64,000 nt of DNA from Ruegeria marina (GTDB taxonomy: Bacteria > Pseudomonadota > Alphaproteobacteria > Rhodobacterales > Rhodobacteraceae): the NCBI RefSeq assembly GCF_900101475.1, contig NZ_FMZV01000004.1, positions 248,001 to 312,000 of the forward strand, read 5' to 3'. The translations under genes were made by a program, and so were the position numbers. Numbering within the stretch: the first letter of the stretch is position 1; each line of letters starts with the position of its first letter. The notes beneath the pieces are model-generated. The model ran no database searches. It was not told the origin of the DNA and saw nothing but the letters and a program-made list of their open reading frames with translations. Positions 39,369 to 48,472 of this stretch are shown piece after piece.

Positions 39369-40691
39369 ATGAACCGTGAACTACTCCCGAACCAGTTTCA
39401 GGGCATCCTCGACGATGTGCTTGAGGATATCTTTGGTGAAACTTTCCCTGCGGTTTCCGGCAATTCTCCGGACTCACAAAGTCAGCCGGACTGGCCTGAC
39501 CTTCCTTTTTTCCAGCAATTCGATCCTGAAGTGGATGAATTCCAGCTGACCCAGCCGTCTTATCAGCCCGGCGCTGCGGCATATCCGGCCAGTGGCAACG
39601 CAGTTCTGACGGGGGTCGATTCCAACGGCCCGACGGCGCCGGCCGTCAAACCTGGCAGCGATGGCGACGGTGGCGGCGGCAAGGGCGGCGGCAAGGGCGG
39701 CGGCAAGAACACCGATCCGCCTGCGGAACCCGGTGTTTCCGAGAACAACCCTGACCAGGTGTTGATCGACACCGGAGGCACGACCGAACTCGGGACAAAT
39801 GGCGGAAACTTCTATTTCTCCAGCGATGGCGGCGAGCGGACCGGTTCGACCATCGACTCGATTTCCGGCTTCGATATCGTCCTGGAATATGTCGGCGACT
39901 GGTCCTCGGCTCTGGCGCAAACCTGGCAGACGGCACTTGAGAACTCGGCGGATTTCTTCACCAACTTCATCACCGAAGGCCTGTTCGTCGAGGTGGACAG
40001 CAACGGCACTGCCATGGCCGACTCGCTGATCAACAATGGTTCCGTCTACTGGGACGATCTGTGGATTCAGGTCGAGATCGGCGATATCCCGACAAGCGGC
40101 GTACTTGCATCCGCAGGACCGTCGGCATTCTGGGGCGCCGCAGCCGGAACGACCAGTGGCTGGATGCCGGCGGCAGGTTCCATGTCGATCGACACCGACT
40201 ACAACCTGACCCTGGACCAGGCCACCCTGATAGCCACGCATGAAATGATGCATGTTCTGGGAGTCGGAACGCTCTGGGGACAGAGCAACCCGCTGCTGGC
40301 ACCGTACAACCACGGTCTGGTGGACAATCGCGGAAATTACACCGGCACCGCGGCGAACAACGCCTATTCGGCGGAATTCGTCAGCGACGGTGGGCGGATG
40401 CCAAGACTGGCCGTGGAAAACGACGGCGGCTCCGGGACGGCAGGCGGACATTGGGAAACCGATCTCGCGGTATCGGCCGTGAACCCGCCGTCCGATCCCA
40501 ATTCAAATGCGTTCTTTACCGGCGACTTCGCCTATGAACTCATGACCGGATGGATCGATCTCTCCAACCCGCAGACGGCTTACCTGTCGGATACCAGCCT
40601 GGCGGTTCTCGAAGACCTTGGCTACACCGTCGACTGGAGCGTCGATTATCAGTACGACAACTACACGTTCGATTATGGCCTGACCGCCTGA
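39369..40691 (+). CDS. Leishmanolysin-like (metzincin) metalloprotease, no Sec signal
   Basis: A 440-aa protein with a metzincin zinc site HEMMHVLGVG at 291-300 (ligands His291 and His295, catalytic Glu292), a probable third ligand in GGHWETD (His361), and a Met-turn in ELMTGW (Met392). This order fits the M8/leishmanolysin-like family. The ATG at 39369 follows GGAGG by 8 nt; a start 10 codons earlier is possible but lacks such a site. No signal peptide or membrane helix is visible. A low-complexity Gly/Lys run (about 101-113) separates an acidic N-terminus from the protease domain. It is upstream of a convergent DUF1489 gene. Confidence 0.8.
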   Translation: MNRELLPNQFQGILDDVLEDIFGETFPAVSGNSPDSQSQPDWPDLPFFQQFDPEVDEFQLTQPSYQPGAAAYPASGNAVLTGVDSNGPTAPAVKPGSDGDGGGGKGGGKGGGKNTDPPAEPGVSENNPDQVLIDTGGTTELGTNGGNFYFSSDGGERTGSTIDSISGFDIVLEYVGDWSSALAQTWQTALENSADFFTNFITEGLFVEVDSNGTAMADSLINNGSVYWDDLWIQVEIGDIPTSGVLASAGPSAFWGAAAGTTSGWMPAAGSMSIDTDYNLTLDQATLIATHEMMHVLGVGTLWGQSNPLLAPYNHGLVDNRGNYTGTAANNAYSAEFVSDGGRMPRLAVENDGGSGTAGGHWETDLAVSAVNPPSDPNSNAFFTGDFAYELMTGWIDLSNPQTAYLSDTSLAVLEDLGYTVDWSVDYQYDNYTFDYGLTA

Positions 40692-40758
40692 GTCCCGAAT
40701 TCGCTCCGCGCCATGTCGTGCTGGCGTCTACCGGCCGGCAGGGTGGGCACGGGGGCAA

Positions 40759-41178
40759 TCAGATCACGCCGATTTCCGCCAGCGCCCGGTTCAGCGCCTC
40801 CGGCAACGCGTCGTCCTGCGCCCTGTTCTTCGGCAGGTCGGGCGGCGCGTCCTCGGGGTTCAGGTAGCGCCAGCCCTGGAACGGGCGTTTCGGCGCGCTC
40901 TGCGTGCGGTGCAGTTCGGGGTCGAGCACGATGGCGCAATGGCGGGTGCCATCCTGCCCGGTGACCTCGTCCAGCCGCAACACCCGCTGACGACATTGCA
41001 CCTGCCCCTTGATCACCCAGTAGATCGACCCGCCGTTCACGATCTCGGTCTCGCGCTTGGGCCACATGCGGGTGACATGGCGCGGCAAACCGTCGGCAAA
41101 CCGCTGGCGGTACCGCTCCTGCCACTCCGACAGGTCATCGACGCTTTCGGTTCCCACGCTCAGCTTGATCAGGTGCAT
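40759..41178 (-). CDS. DUF1489 family protein
   Basis: A 139-aa protein of the alphaproteobacterial DUF1489 family, function unknown. The start MHLIKLSVGTESVDDLSEWQ is the usual family N-terminus, and the C-terminal segments IYWVIKGQVQCRQRVLRLDEV and FQGWRYLNPEDAPPDLP are conserved (IYWVIKGQVQCRQRV and RYLNPEDAPPDLP). No signal peptide. It is divergent from nrdJ; the shared 142-bp region carries a consensus DnaA box. Confidence 0.85.
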   Translation of the reverse strand: MHLIKLSVGTESVDDLSEWQERYRQRFADGLPRHVTRMWPKRETEIVNGGSIYWVIKGQVQCRQRVLRLDEVTGQDGTRHCAIVLDPELHRTQSAPKRPFQGWRYLNPEDAPPDLPKNRAQDDALPEALNRALAEIGVI

Positions 41179-41182
41179 TGTC

Positions 41183-41191
41183 TTATCCACA
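41183..41191 (+). promoter_or_regulatory. Consensus DnaA box between the DUF1489 gene and nrdJ
   Basis: TTATCCACA at 41183-41191 is an exact DnaA-box consensus. It lies 5 bp from the DUF1489 start and 130 bp upstream of nrdJ. A weak dyad AGTTGTG-N8-CACAATT lies at 41258-41279. A single 9-mer is expected by chance at low frequency, so function is uncertain. Confidence 0.35.
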
Positions 41192-41320
41192 GCTTGCCCA
41201 CAGAGTCTTCCCAAGGACATTCATGATATTGTAGCGCACCCGGCCGCCCCATCAAGCAGTTGTGGTCCCGATCACAATTGGTTTAATCTGGATGCCTCTT
41301 CCAAAACAGGGAATCAACCG

Positions 41321-43603
41321 ATGAGCCGTTTCGCCGCCCCCATCGCCGAGCAGATCTGGGACATGAAGTACCGCTTCAAGCAGGCAGACGGCACCCCGAT
41401 CGACCTGACGGTCGAGGACAGCTGGCGGCGCATCGCCCGGGACCTGGCCAAGGTCGAAAAAGACCCAACCCATTGGGAACAGGTGTTTTACGAGGCGCTG
41501 GAAGATTTCAAATACCTGCCCGCAGGCCGCATCACCGCGGGCGCCGGCACCGCCCGGCAGGTGACCCTGTTCAACTGTTTCGTCATGGGTACCATCCCCG
41601 ACAGCATGGGTGGCATCTTCGAGATGCTGAAGGAGGCGGCGCTGACCATGCAGCAGGGTGGCGGCATCGGTTACGATTTCTCGACCATCCGCCCGCGCGG
41701 CGCCGACGTCAAAGGCGTGGCCGCCGACGCATCCGGCCCCTTGAGCTTCATGGACGTCTGGGACGCCATGTGCCGCACCATCATGTCGGCAGGCAGCCGC
41801 CGCGGCGCGATGATGGCGACCATGCGCTGCGATCACCCCGATATCGAGCAGTTCATCGCCGCCAAATCCGACCCGGCCCGCCTTCGCATGTTCAACATGT
41901 CGGTGCTGGTGACCGATGCTTTCATGGAGGCGGTCAAGGCTGACGGTCCGTGGGAACTTCAATTCGACGGCAAGATCTATCACACGGTCCAGGCGCGCGA
42001 CCTGTGGAACCGGATCATGCAGGCGACCTATGACTATGCCGAGCCGGGCGTGATCTTCATCGACCGCATCAACGCGGCCAACAACCTCAACTATGTCGAG
42101 ACCATCGCCGCCACCAACCCCTGCGGCGAACAGCCCCTGCCGCCCTATGGCGCCTGCCTGCTGGGCTCGATCAACCTGGCGCGCCTGGTCAAGAACCCGT
42201 TCGAAGCCGGGGCCAAGCTGGACCCCGAGGCGCTGCATCAGCTGGTCGCCACCGCCGTGCGGATGATGGACAACGTGGTCGATGCGTCGAAATTCCCGCT
42301 GCCCGAACAGGCCGCCGAGGCGCGGAACAAGCGCCGCATCGGGCTGGGCGTCACCGGCCTTGCCGATGCGCTGCTGATGCTGGGCCTGCGCTATGGCAGC
42401 GACGAGGCCGCCAAACAGACCGGGGACTGGCTGCACGCCATCGCCCGCGCCGCCTATCTGGCCTCGGTCGATCTGGCCCGCGAAAAAGGCGCCTTTCCCC
42501 TGTTTGACGCCGGGAAATACCTGGCCTCCGGCAACATGATGCAGATGGACGAGGATGTGCGCGAGGCGATCCGCACCCATGGCATCCGCAACGCGCTCCT
42601 GACCTCGATCGCGCCCACCGGGACCATCTCGCTTTACGCTGGCAACGTCTCCAGCGGGATCGAACCGGTCTTTGCCTATGCCTATACCCGCAAGGTGCTG
42701 CAAAAGGACGGCAGCCGGACCGAGGAAGAGGTGGTGGATTACGCGGTGCAGATGTGGCGCGACAAGTTCGGCGACACCCCCCTGCCCGACTATTTCGTCA
42801 ACGCCCAGACGCTGGCCCCCGCCGATCACGTGCGGATGCAGGCGGCGGCGCAGAAATGGATCGACAGTTCGATTTCCAAGACCATCAACTGCCCCGAGGA
42901 TATCTCGTTCGACGAGTTCAAGGACGTCTACATGTTGGCCTGGGACCTGGGCTGCAAGGGCTGCACCACCTACCGGCCAAACGAAGTGACCGGCTCGGTT
43001 CTGACCGTGTCGGAAAGCGCCGACACCGCGCCCGGGGAACGCGCCAATGCACCGCACGGGACCGAGAGCGGCGACGTCATCTACATGTCCGAGCCGCTGG
43101 ACCGGCCCGAGCATCTCGAAGGCAACACCTACAAGATAAAGTGGCCCGACAGCGAACACGCGCTCTACATCACCATCAACGACATCATCGTCGCCGGCCG
43201 CAGGCGCCCCTTCGAAGTCTTCATCAACTCCAAGAACATGGAGCATTTCGCCTGGACCGTGGCGCTGACCCGGATGATCTCGGCGGTGTTCCGGCGCGGC
43301 GGCGATATCAGTTTCGTGGTCGAGGAACTGAAGGCCGTGTTCGACCCGCGCGGCGGTGCCTGGGTCAAGGGCAAATACATTCCGTCGATTCTCGCGGCCA
43401 TCGGCGGCGTGATCGAACAGCACCTGATCGCCATCGGTTTCCTCGAAGGCGAAGGCATGGGCCTGAAGACGGACCCGCAGGCGCAGGTGGTGAACGGCGA
43501 CCAACCGCGTGGCAAGGCCTGCCCCAGCTGTGGTCAGTTCGACATGGTGATGATCGAAGGCTGCATGACTTGCCGTAGCTGCGGCCACTCCAAGTGCGGT
43601 TAG
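41321..43603 (+). CDS. nrdJ: Adenosylcobalamin-dependent ribonucleoside-diphosphate reductase (class II)
   Basis: Makes deoxyribonucleotides using vitamin B12, so it works with or without oxygen. The 760-aa protein starts at the ATG at 41321 with AGGGAA upstream. The active-site region NPCGEQPLPPYGACLLGSIN lies around 265-285, with the radical Cys and catalytic Glu/Asn. TAPTGTISLYAGNVSSGIEP-like residues (here SIAPTGTISLYAGNVSSG) mark the substrate phosphate site. The C-terminal CPSCGQFDM and CMTCRSCGHSKCG form a zinc-binding tail with redox cysteines. No cobalamin riboswitch is seen upstream. Confidence 0.97.
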   Translation: MSRFAAPIAEQIWDMKYRFKQADGTPIDLTVEDSWRRIARDLAKVEKDPTHWEQVFYEALEDFKYLPAGRITAGAGTARQVTLFNCFVMGTIPDSMGGIFEMLKEAALTMQQGGGIGYDFSTIRPRGADVKGVAADASGPLSFMDVWDAMCRTIMSAGSRRGAMMATMRCDHPDIEQFIAAKSDPARLRMFNMSVLVTDAFMEAVKADGPWELQFDGKIYHTVQARDLWNRIMQATYDYAEPGVIFIDRINAANNLNYVETIAATNPCGEQPLPPYGACLLGSINLARLVKNPFEAGAKLDPEALHQLVATAVRMMDNVVDASKFPLPEQAAEARNKRRIGLGVTGLADALLMLGLRYGSDEAAKQTGDWLHAIARAAYLASVDLAREKGAFPLFDAGKYLASGNMMQMDEDVREAIRTHGIRNALLTSIAPTGTISLYAGNVSSGIEPVFAYAYTRKVLQKDGSRTEEEVVDYAVQMWRDKFGDTPLPDYFVNAQTLAPADHVRMQAAAQKWIDSSISKTINCPEDISFDEFKDVYMLAWDLGCKGCTTYRPNEVTGSVLTVSESADTAPGERANAPHGTESGDVIYMSEPLDRPEHLEGNTYKIKWPDSEHALYITINDIIVAGRRRPFEVFINSKNMEHFAWTVALTRMISAVFRRGGDISFVVEELKAVFDPRGGAWVKGKYIPSILAAIGGVIEQHLIAIGFLEGEGMGLKTDPQAQVVNGDQPRGKACPSCGQFDMVMIEGCMTCRSCGHSKCG

Positions 43604-43630
43604 GCCCGCGCAGGAAAACATTAGGTTCTT

Positions 43631-43752
43631 GCGAGGCTCCGCCTCGCGCTCCGGAGTATTTTTCACCAGAAAGAAGCCCGAACGCGCTTCCGCTTCTTTC
43701 TGGTCCGAAATACTCCGGGGGAGTCACCGAAGGTGACGGGGGCAGCCCCCCC
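43631..43752. repeat. Roseobacter-type palindromic repeat, two inverted copies
   Basis: This intergenic block between convergent nrdJ and hisG holds two inverted copies of one element. CCGGAGTATTT (43651-43661) and CCAGAAAGAAGC (43666-43677) are exactly complementary to AAATACTCCGG (43708-43718) and GCTTCTTTCTGG (43692-43703). Each copy is followed outward by a small stem: GCGAGGC-TCC-GCCTCGC on the left, and TCACC-GAA-GGTGA plus GGGGG-CAG-CCCCC on the right. Its C run touches the hisG stop. A related copy lies inside xdhA at 58721-58785, and a remnant at 58044-58056. The hairpin could also stop transcription from both sides. Confidence 0.85.
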
Positions 43753-44444
43753 TAACGCGCCAGCCGGTCCAGAAGCAGTTCGAGAGCCTGTCTGTCACCC
43801 GGATTCAGCGGCGCCACCCGGCTCCGCCAGAGCGTTGCCTGGCTGCGCAGGATCAACCCGTCGCTCAGGATCTTGAGATGGTTGGCGCGCAAGGTTTCCC
43901 CGGTCGAGGTGATGTCGGCAATGGCTTCGGCGGTCTCGTTCTTGACCGTGCCTTCGGTTGCGCCCTGGCTGTCCACCAGCGTGTAATCCGCAACGCCGGC
44001 ATCCGTCAGGAAATCGCGCACCAGGCGGTGATATTTGGTCGCGATACGAAGCCGGTGGCCGTGCCGAGCCCGGAATCCGGCGGCGGCGGCATCAAGGTCG
44101 TCAAGCGTATCCACATCGGCCCAGCAGGCCGGTACGGCGATGATCAGGTCCGCCTGTCCGAAACCGAGTTGTGCGATCTCCTCGACCTGCTGCTCCCAGA
44201 GCGGCAGCTTCTCCAGCACCAGATCCGTGCCCGTTACCCCCAGGTGGAGGCGCCCTGCGGCCAATTCACGCGGGATTTCACCGGCCGATAGCAACACAAG
44301 GGAAACGCCGTCGATTCCGTCGACCCGCCCGGCATATTCCCGGTCCGATCCGGTGCGGCTCAGGGTGATGCCGCGTTTCTCGAACCAGGCAAAGGTCTTG
44401 TCCATCAGCCGTCCCTTGGACGGCACCCCGAGTTTCAGGCTCAT
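43752..44444 (-). CDS. hisG: ATP phosphoribosyltransferase, short form
   Basis: First enzyme of histidine synthesis, joining ATP and PRPP. The 230-aa length identifies the short HisG that lacks the C-terminal regulatory domain and needs HisZ. Visible motifs are GVPSKGRLMDKT at the N-terminus, GVTGTDLVLEKLP in the middle and SQGATEGTVKNETAEAIADI (about 163-182), which includes the PRPP-binding region. It overlaps hisZ by 4 bp and is the last gene of hisS-hisZ-hisG. Confidence 0.96.
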   Translation of the reverse strand: MSLKLGVPSKGRLMDKTFAWFEKRGITLSRTGSDREYAGRVDGIDGVSLVLLSAGEIPRELAAGRLHLGVTGTDLVLEKLPLWEQQVEEIAQLGFGQADLIIAVPACWADVDTLDDLDAAAAGFRARHGHRLRIATKYHRLVRDFLTDAGVADYTLVDSQGATEGTVKNETAEAIADITSTGETLRANHLKILSDGLILRSQATLWRSRVAPLNPGDRQALELLLDRLAR

Positions 44445-45529
44445 GTCACGGCCTCCGACAACAGCAGCATCAGGCCCGGGCGCAGCACCCCGCCCACCGC
44501 CGGGATCTCGGCGCCGTGGCCCAACTGCCGGGTTAGCGCGTCATAGCGCCCGCCGGTGGCGATGGGCGGCAGGTCGGGACGGCGTTCGGCATAGAAGCCA
44601 AAGACGAAACCGTCGTAATATTCCATCGAGGTACGCCCGTAGGAGGCTTCGAAATCGAGCCGGTCCACATCGACGCCACGCGCGCGCAGGGCGGCGATCC
44701 GCGCCTCCAGCCGGTCGAGTGCGGGAACGATCTGAGGCAGGTCCACCGAAATGTCACGCAGGTGCTCCAGCGCAAAGGGCATGGTTTCGCGCACGGACAG
44801 CAGTGCCTCCAGCCCGGCCATCTCGTTGTCCGAAATCGGCGCTGCGGCGGCATCGGCCCGCAGAATGGCGATCCGTTCCTCGACTTCGGCGCGGTCGCGC
44901 TTTCCGATCTCGGGCACGCCGCCTTGCAGCGGATCATCGGCCGCCAGCAGCGCCGCGCGCGCCGGGGGCACGGGCGTCCGGCCGGCGTAGCGGTCGAGCA
45001 GAGCCCGGAACCGGCGCGGCCGCCAGAGGTGGCGCATCAGGGCAGCCTTGCGCGGCGCGGTCGTCTTCAGCCCCTGTACTGCCGCCATAAGGATGCCGAT
45101 ATCGCCTGTCGCGGCGCGCAACTCCAGCCCCTCCAGCGCCTCGGCGAACAGGGCAAAGACCTCGGCATCGGCGGCGGCGGGATTGGTGCGGTCGAAGACC
45201 TCGTATCCCACCTGAATGTATTCGTTGGCGCGGTCGGGGTCGTGTTCCTGTCGCCGGAACACCTCACCGGCATAGGTATAGCGGGCGGGTTCGGCCCCGT
45301 GTTCCATGTGCTTCTGCACCACCGGCACGGTGAAGTCCGGGCGCAGCATCTGCTCGCCCCTCAGCGCGTCCGAAGTGACATAGGCGCGGGCGCGAATATC
45401 CTCGCCATAGAGGTCGAGCAGGGTTTCGGCCGGTTGCAGGATGGGGGTCTCCACCACCTGCGCGCCGACCGCCTCGAACCGCGCGCGCAGCTGCGCGGCC
45501 TGCTCCAGAATGCGGGCGCGGGTGATCAT
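44441..45529 (-). CDS. hisZ: ATP phosphoribosyltransferase regulatory subunit
   Basis: A HisRS-like regulatory subunit of 362 aa that forms a hetero-octamer with short HisG and gives histidine feedback control. The class II synthetase fold remains ([42 protein letters not shown]) but the tRNA-binding domain is absent. The ATG at 45529 overlaps the hisS TGA (ATGA), and the gene overlaps hisG by 4 bp, so the three are translated in series. Confidence 0.96.
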   Translation of the reverse strand: MITRARILEQAAQLRARFEAVGAQVVETPILQPAETLLDLYGEDIRARAYVTSDALRGEQMLRPDFTVPVVQKHMEHGAEPARYTYAGEVFRRQEHDPDRANEYIQVGYEVFDRTNPAAADAEVFALFAEALEGLELRAATGDIGILMAAVQGLKTTAPRKAALMRHLWRPRRFRALLDRYAGRTPVPPARAALLAADDPLQGGVPEIGKRDRAEVEERIAILRADAAAAPISDNEMAGLEALLSVRETMPFALEHLRDISVDLPQIVPALDRLEARIAALRARGVDVDRLDFEASYGRTSMEYYDGFVFGFYAERRPDLPPIATGGRYDALTRQLGHGAEIPAVGGVLRPGLMLLLSEAVT

Positions 45530-47160
45530 CCCGCCTGCCCCGCCAGAATCTCGCGCACCTTGGCCACCAGATCGGAACGGGCGACCTCGTACTGGCCGGG
45601 GCGCTCCTTCCATTCTTCCAGCGTTGCACTGGCGGCGATCTGGGCGCCCAGGATCAGGTCCTTGATCTGCACCACGCCATTTGCCTTCTCGTCGCCGCCC
45701 TCGATCACTGCAACGGGAGAGTTGCGCTTGTCGGCATATTTGAGCTGGTTACCGAAGTTCTTGGGATTGCCCAGGTAGACCTCGGCGCGGATTCCGGCGT
45801 TCCGCAGCTCGGCCACCATCGCCTGATAATCGGCCATGCGGTCGCGATCCATCACCGTGACCACGACGGGGCCATGTTCCACGGCCTGAATGCGGCCCTT
45901 TTCCCGCAGTGCGGCGAGCAGGCGGTCGACGCCGATGGAGACGCCCACGGACGGAACGCTTTGGCCGGTAAAACGTGCAACAAGATCGTCATAGCGCCCG
46001 CCGCCCGCAACCGAGCCGAACTGCCGCTTGCGGCCCTTTTCGTCCAGGATTTCAAAGGTCAGTTCGGCTTCGAAAACGGGACCGGTGTAATAGCCGAGGC
46101 CACGCACGACACTGGGATCAATCCTAATACGGTCCGCTCCATAGCCTTGCGCGCCGAGAAGCTCAAAAATCTCTCGCAATTCATCGATCCCTTGGAAACC
46201 AATGACGGAATTTCCAACAATCCTCTTTAAGTGATCAAATACCCGCGTGTTCCAAATATTCAGCGCATCGGGATCGTAGGCAACTGGATCCGCCTTAAAT
46301 TCGGGCGATACCGCGTATCTAGCGTTGTCCAACTGCGTGCCACGGTCGTTATTTCCCTCGTCGTAAGCCCGACTTGCTTCAAGCGAGAGCTCATCCTGAA
46401 CAACATTGAAATAGTCGATAAATTCGAGCACAGGCCGCATTTGCGCTTCGCTCAACCCCACACCATCAATGAACGCGCCCGAGGCGTCGAGCCGTCCTTT
46501 GCCCAACAACTCACTCACTCCATCGGCACCAACCTTGTCGAACTTGTCGATGGTGCGCAGCACCGCGGCGCGCTGGTCGTCGTCGACCAAGCCCATGGTT
46601 TCCAGCACCCCGTTCAGAACCTTGCGGTTGTTCACCCTCACCACATAGTCGCCGCGCGGGATGCCGACCCCTTCCAGCGTGTCGCTGAGCATGGCGCAGA
46701 TCTCGGCATCGGCGGCCATGGACGCGCTTCCAACCGTGTCCGCATCGCATTGATAAAACTGGCGATATCGGCCCGGACCCGGCTTTTCGTTGCGCCAGAC
46801 CGGCCCCATCGCGTAGCGGCGATAGGGGGTCGGCAGGTCGTTGCTGTGCTGGGCATAGACGCGCGCGAGCGGCGCGGTCAGGTCATAGCGCAGCGCCATC
46901 CAGTCGCCGGCGCCCTCCTCCTCGGATTCCTGCCAGGCAAACACGCCCGCGTTGGGGCGGTCCACGTCGGGCAGGAACTTGCCCAGCGCCTCGACCGTCT
47001 CGACCGCGCTGCTTTCCAGAGCCTCGAAGCCGTAGCGATGATAGACCCCCGCGATGGTGCGCAGCATCTCGGTCCGCTGCGTCACCTCGGCGCCGAAATA
47101 GTCGCGGAACCCTTTGGGCGTTTCGGCCTTGGGGCGGGGCGTTTTCTTGGGCTTGGCCAT
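45526..47160 (-). CDS. hisS: Histidine-tRNA ligase, with a foreign-looking central segment
   Basis: Charges tRNA-His. The 544-aa protein is longer than the usual 420-500. Motif 2 reads [24 protein letters not shown]-like ([14 protein letters not shown]), the histidine-specific motif is [12 protein letters not shown], and the C-terminal anticodon-binding domain is intact. Residues about 240-340 (46141-46440) are odd: about 49% GC by hand count against roughly 58-67% in the adjacent 60-bp lines counted, with codons such as TTA, AGG and GGA that are rare around it. The protein there ([23 protein letters not shown]) is unlike the usual insertion domain. The reading frame stays open. Confidence 0.93.
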   Translation of the reverse strand: MAKPKKTPRPKAETPKGFRDYFGAEVTQRTEMLRTIAGVYHRYGFEALESSAVETVEALGKFLPDVDRPNAGVFAWQESEEEGAGDWMALRYDLTAPLARVYAQHSNDLPTPYRRYAMGPVWRNEKPGPGRYRQFYQCDADTVGSASMAADAEICAMLSDTLEGVGIPRGDYVVRVNNRKVLNGVLETMGLVDDDQRAAVLRTIDKFDKVGADGVSELLGKGRLDASGAFIDGVGLSEAQMRPVLEFIDYFNVVQDELSLEASRAYDEGNNDRGTQLDNARYAVSPEFKADPVAYDPDALNIWNTRVFDHLKRIVGNSVIGFQGIDELREIFELLGAQGYGADRIRIDPSVVRGLGYYTGPVFEAELTFEILDEKGRKRQFGSVAGGGRYDDLVARFTGQSVPSVGVSIGVDRLLAALREKGRIQAVEHGPVVVTVMDRDRMADYQAMVAELRNAGIRAEVYLGNPKNFGNQLKYADKRNSPVAVIEGGDEKANGVVQIKDLILGAQIAASATLEEWKERPGQYEVARSDLVAKVREILAGQAG

Positions 47161-47269
47161 GGTGGGAGTCCTTGGGCGTTCTGTTCCGCGCGCGGTCTAG
47201 CCCAAGGCCCGCCCCGGGGCAAGGCGCAGTGCGGCCGCATCGGTGCGTTGCCCTGTCACTCGGTTGTTT

Positions 47270-48073
47270 TCAGATGTCCGCAAAGCTTCCGGAGCGTCCC
47301 TTTCCGGCGGCGAAGCGGGCCGCACCGGCCCGGCCTTCGGCAATGAAGGCGGCGGCGGAGTTCCATTCGCGGCGCAGCGCGGCGGCAAGGGCCGCGGGGT
47401 CCATGCGCGCGGACAGGTGGTCCGCAAGCATGCAGGCCTGCGGAAACCGCGCCAGATCACGCGCCAGATCAAGGGCGGTGGCAAGCGCCTGCCCCTGCGG
47501 ACAGGTTCGGTTGGCAAAGCCCAATGCCAGCGCCTCGTCGGCCTCGACCGCGCGGCCCGTGAGGATCAGGTCGCTGGCCCGCCCCTGCCCGAGGATGCGC
47601 GGCAGGCGCACGGTGCCGCCGTCGAGCAGCGGCACGCCCCAGCGGCGGCAGAAAACGCCCGTGACCGCCCCTCGGGCCATCACCCGCAGGTCGCACCAGG
47701 CGGCCAATTCCATGCCGCCGGCCACCGCCGGGCCTTCGATCGCGGCGATCACCGGTTTCGACAGCATCAGCCGCGAAGGTCCCATTGGTCCGGGCCTGGG
47801 ATAAACTGCCGGGTCGGACCAGTCCGCAGGAATGTAGAGCGATTCAATCCAGGTATCCGCGTCCCCTGAACCCGCCGCCTTGAGGTCGAACCCGGCGCAG
47901 AAATATCCCCCTGCCCCGGTCAGGATGGCGATGCGCTGGTCCGGATCGGCTTCGAAGTCGAGAAACGCCTCGTAGAGCGCGCGGGCGGTGGCGGGGTCCA
48001 CCGCGTTGCGCGCGTCGGGTCGGTTGATAGTGACGATGGTGATGCCGTCTGTGCTGTCGGTGATGATGCTCAT
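47270..48073 (-). CDS. Crotonase/enoyl-CoA hydratase family protein
   Basis: A 267-aa crotonase-fold protein from the ATG at 48073 (MSIITDSTDGITIVTINRPD). The oxyanion-hole segment GYFCAGFDLKA lies at about 65-75. The first catalytic glutamate of enoyl-CoA hydratase is kept in AGGMELAAWCD, but the second is replaced in VFCRRWGVPLLDGGT, so simple hydration of enoyl-CoA is doubtful. A roughly 20-residue insertion (GSGDADTWIESLYIPADWSD) follows the CoA region. It is divergent from slyX. The substrate is unknown. Confidence 0.88.
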   Translation of the reverse strand: MSIITDSTDGITIVTINRPDARNAVDPATARALYEAFLDFEADPDQRIAILTGAGGYFCAGFDLKAAGSGDADTWIESLYIPADWSDPAVYPRPGPMGPSRLMLSKPVIAAIEGPAVAGGMELAAWCDLRVMARGAVTGVFCRRWGVPLLDGGTVRLPRILGQGRASDLILTGRAVEADEALALGFANRTCPQGQALATALDLARDLARFPQACMLADHLSARMDPAALAAALRREWNSAAAFIAEGRAGAARFAAGKGRSGSFADI

Positions 48074-48173
48074 GCGCAGTCCTCCATCGTCAGAATGACG
48101 CCTCACCCGAGGGGCTGGCAAGACCGTTGTTGCGCCTGTAAGGGAGAGGAAGACCGCGAAAAGGACCGAAAAC

Positions 48174-48368
48174 ATGCAGCATCTCGAAGAGCGCATCGCG
48201 CATCTGACGCGCACGGTGGACGAACTGAGCGACATCGTGGCGCGGCAGCGGGACGAGATCGACCGGCTGGCGAAACGGGTGGAAATGCTGATGCAGCGCG
48301 AGGCTGACAGGGTCGCGGAAGGTGGCGGCGGGGTCATCCTGGGCGACGAGCGACCACCGCACTATTAG
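48174..48368 (+). CDS. slyX: SlyX family protein
   Basis: A 64-aa coiled-coil protein (LEERIAHLTRTVDELSDIV, then RLAKRVEMLMQRE) ending in the family C-terminus ERPPHY. Function is unknown. Part of the upstream gap (48074-48173) encodes nothing else that I recognise. It is divergent from the crotonase gene and converges on the LysR gene. Confidence 0.9.
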   Translation: MQHLEERIAHLTRTVDELSDIVARQRDEIDRLAKRVEMLMQREADRVAEGGGGVILGDERPPHY

Positions 48369-48472
48369 AGTTAATGTACGCCGTTCTGGCCGTTTTATAC
48401 TGCGCTTGCGGGCTGGTTTGACCGTTTTGTACAGGGGATCGGGCGCGGATATGGCGCCGTTCCGCGCCCCGC

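Noticed and set aside
41192-41320. Cobalamin riboswitch upstream of class II ribonucleotide reductase
   Set aside because: The gap is too short and lacks a recognisable B12 box or the multi-stem fold.
41252-43666. An 804-codon minus-strand frame antisense to nrdJ
   Set aside because: nrdJ is clearly coding on the plus strand; the antisense frame shows no conserved domain.
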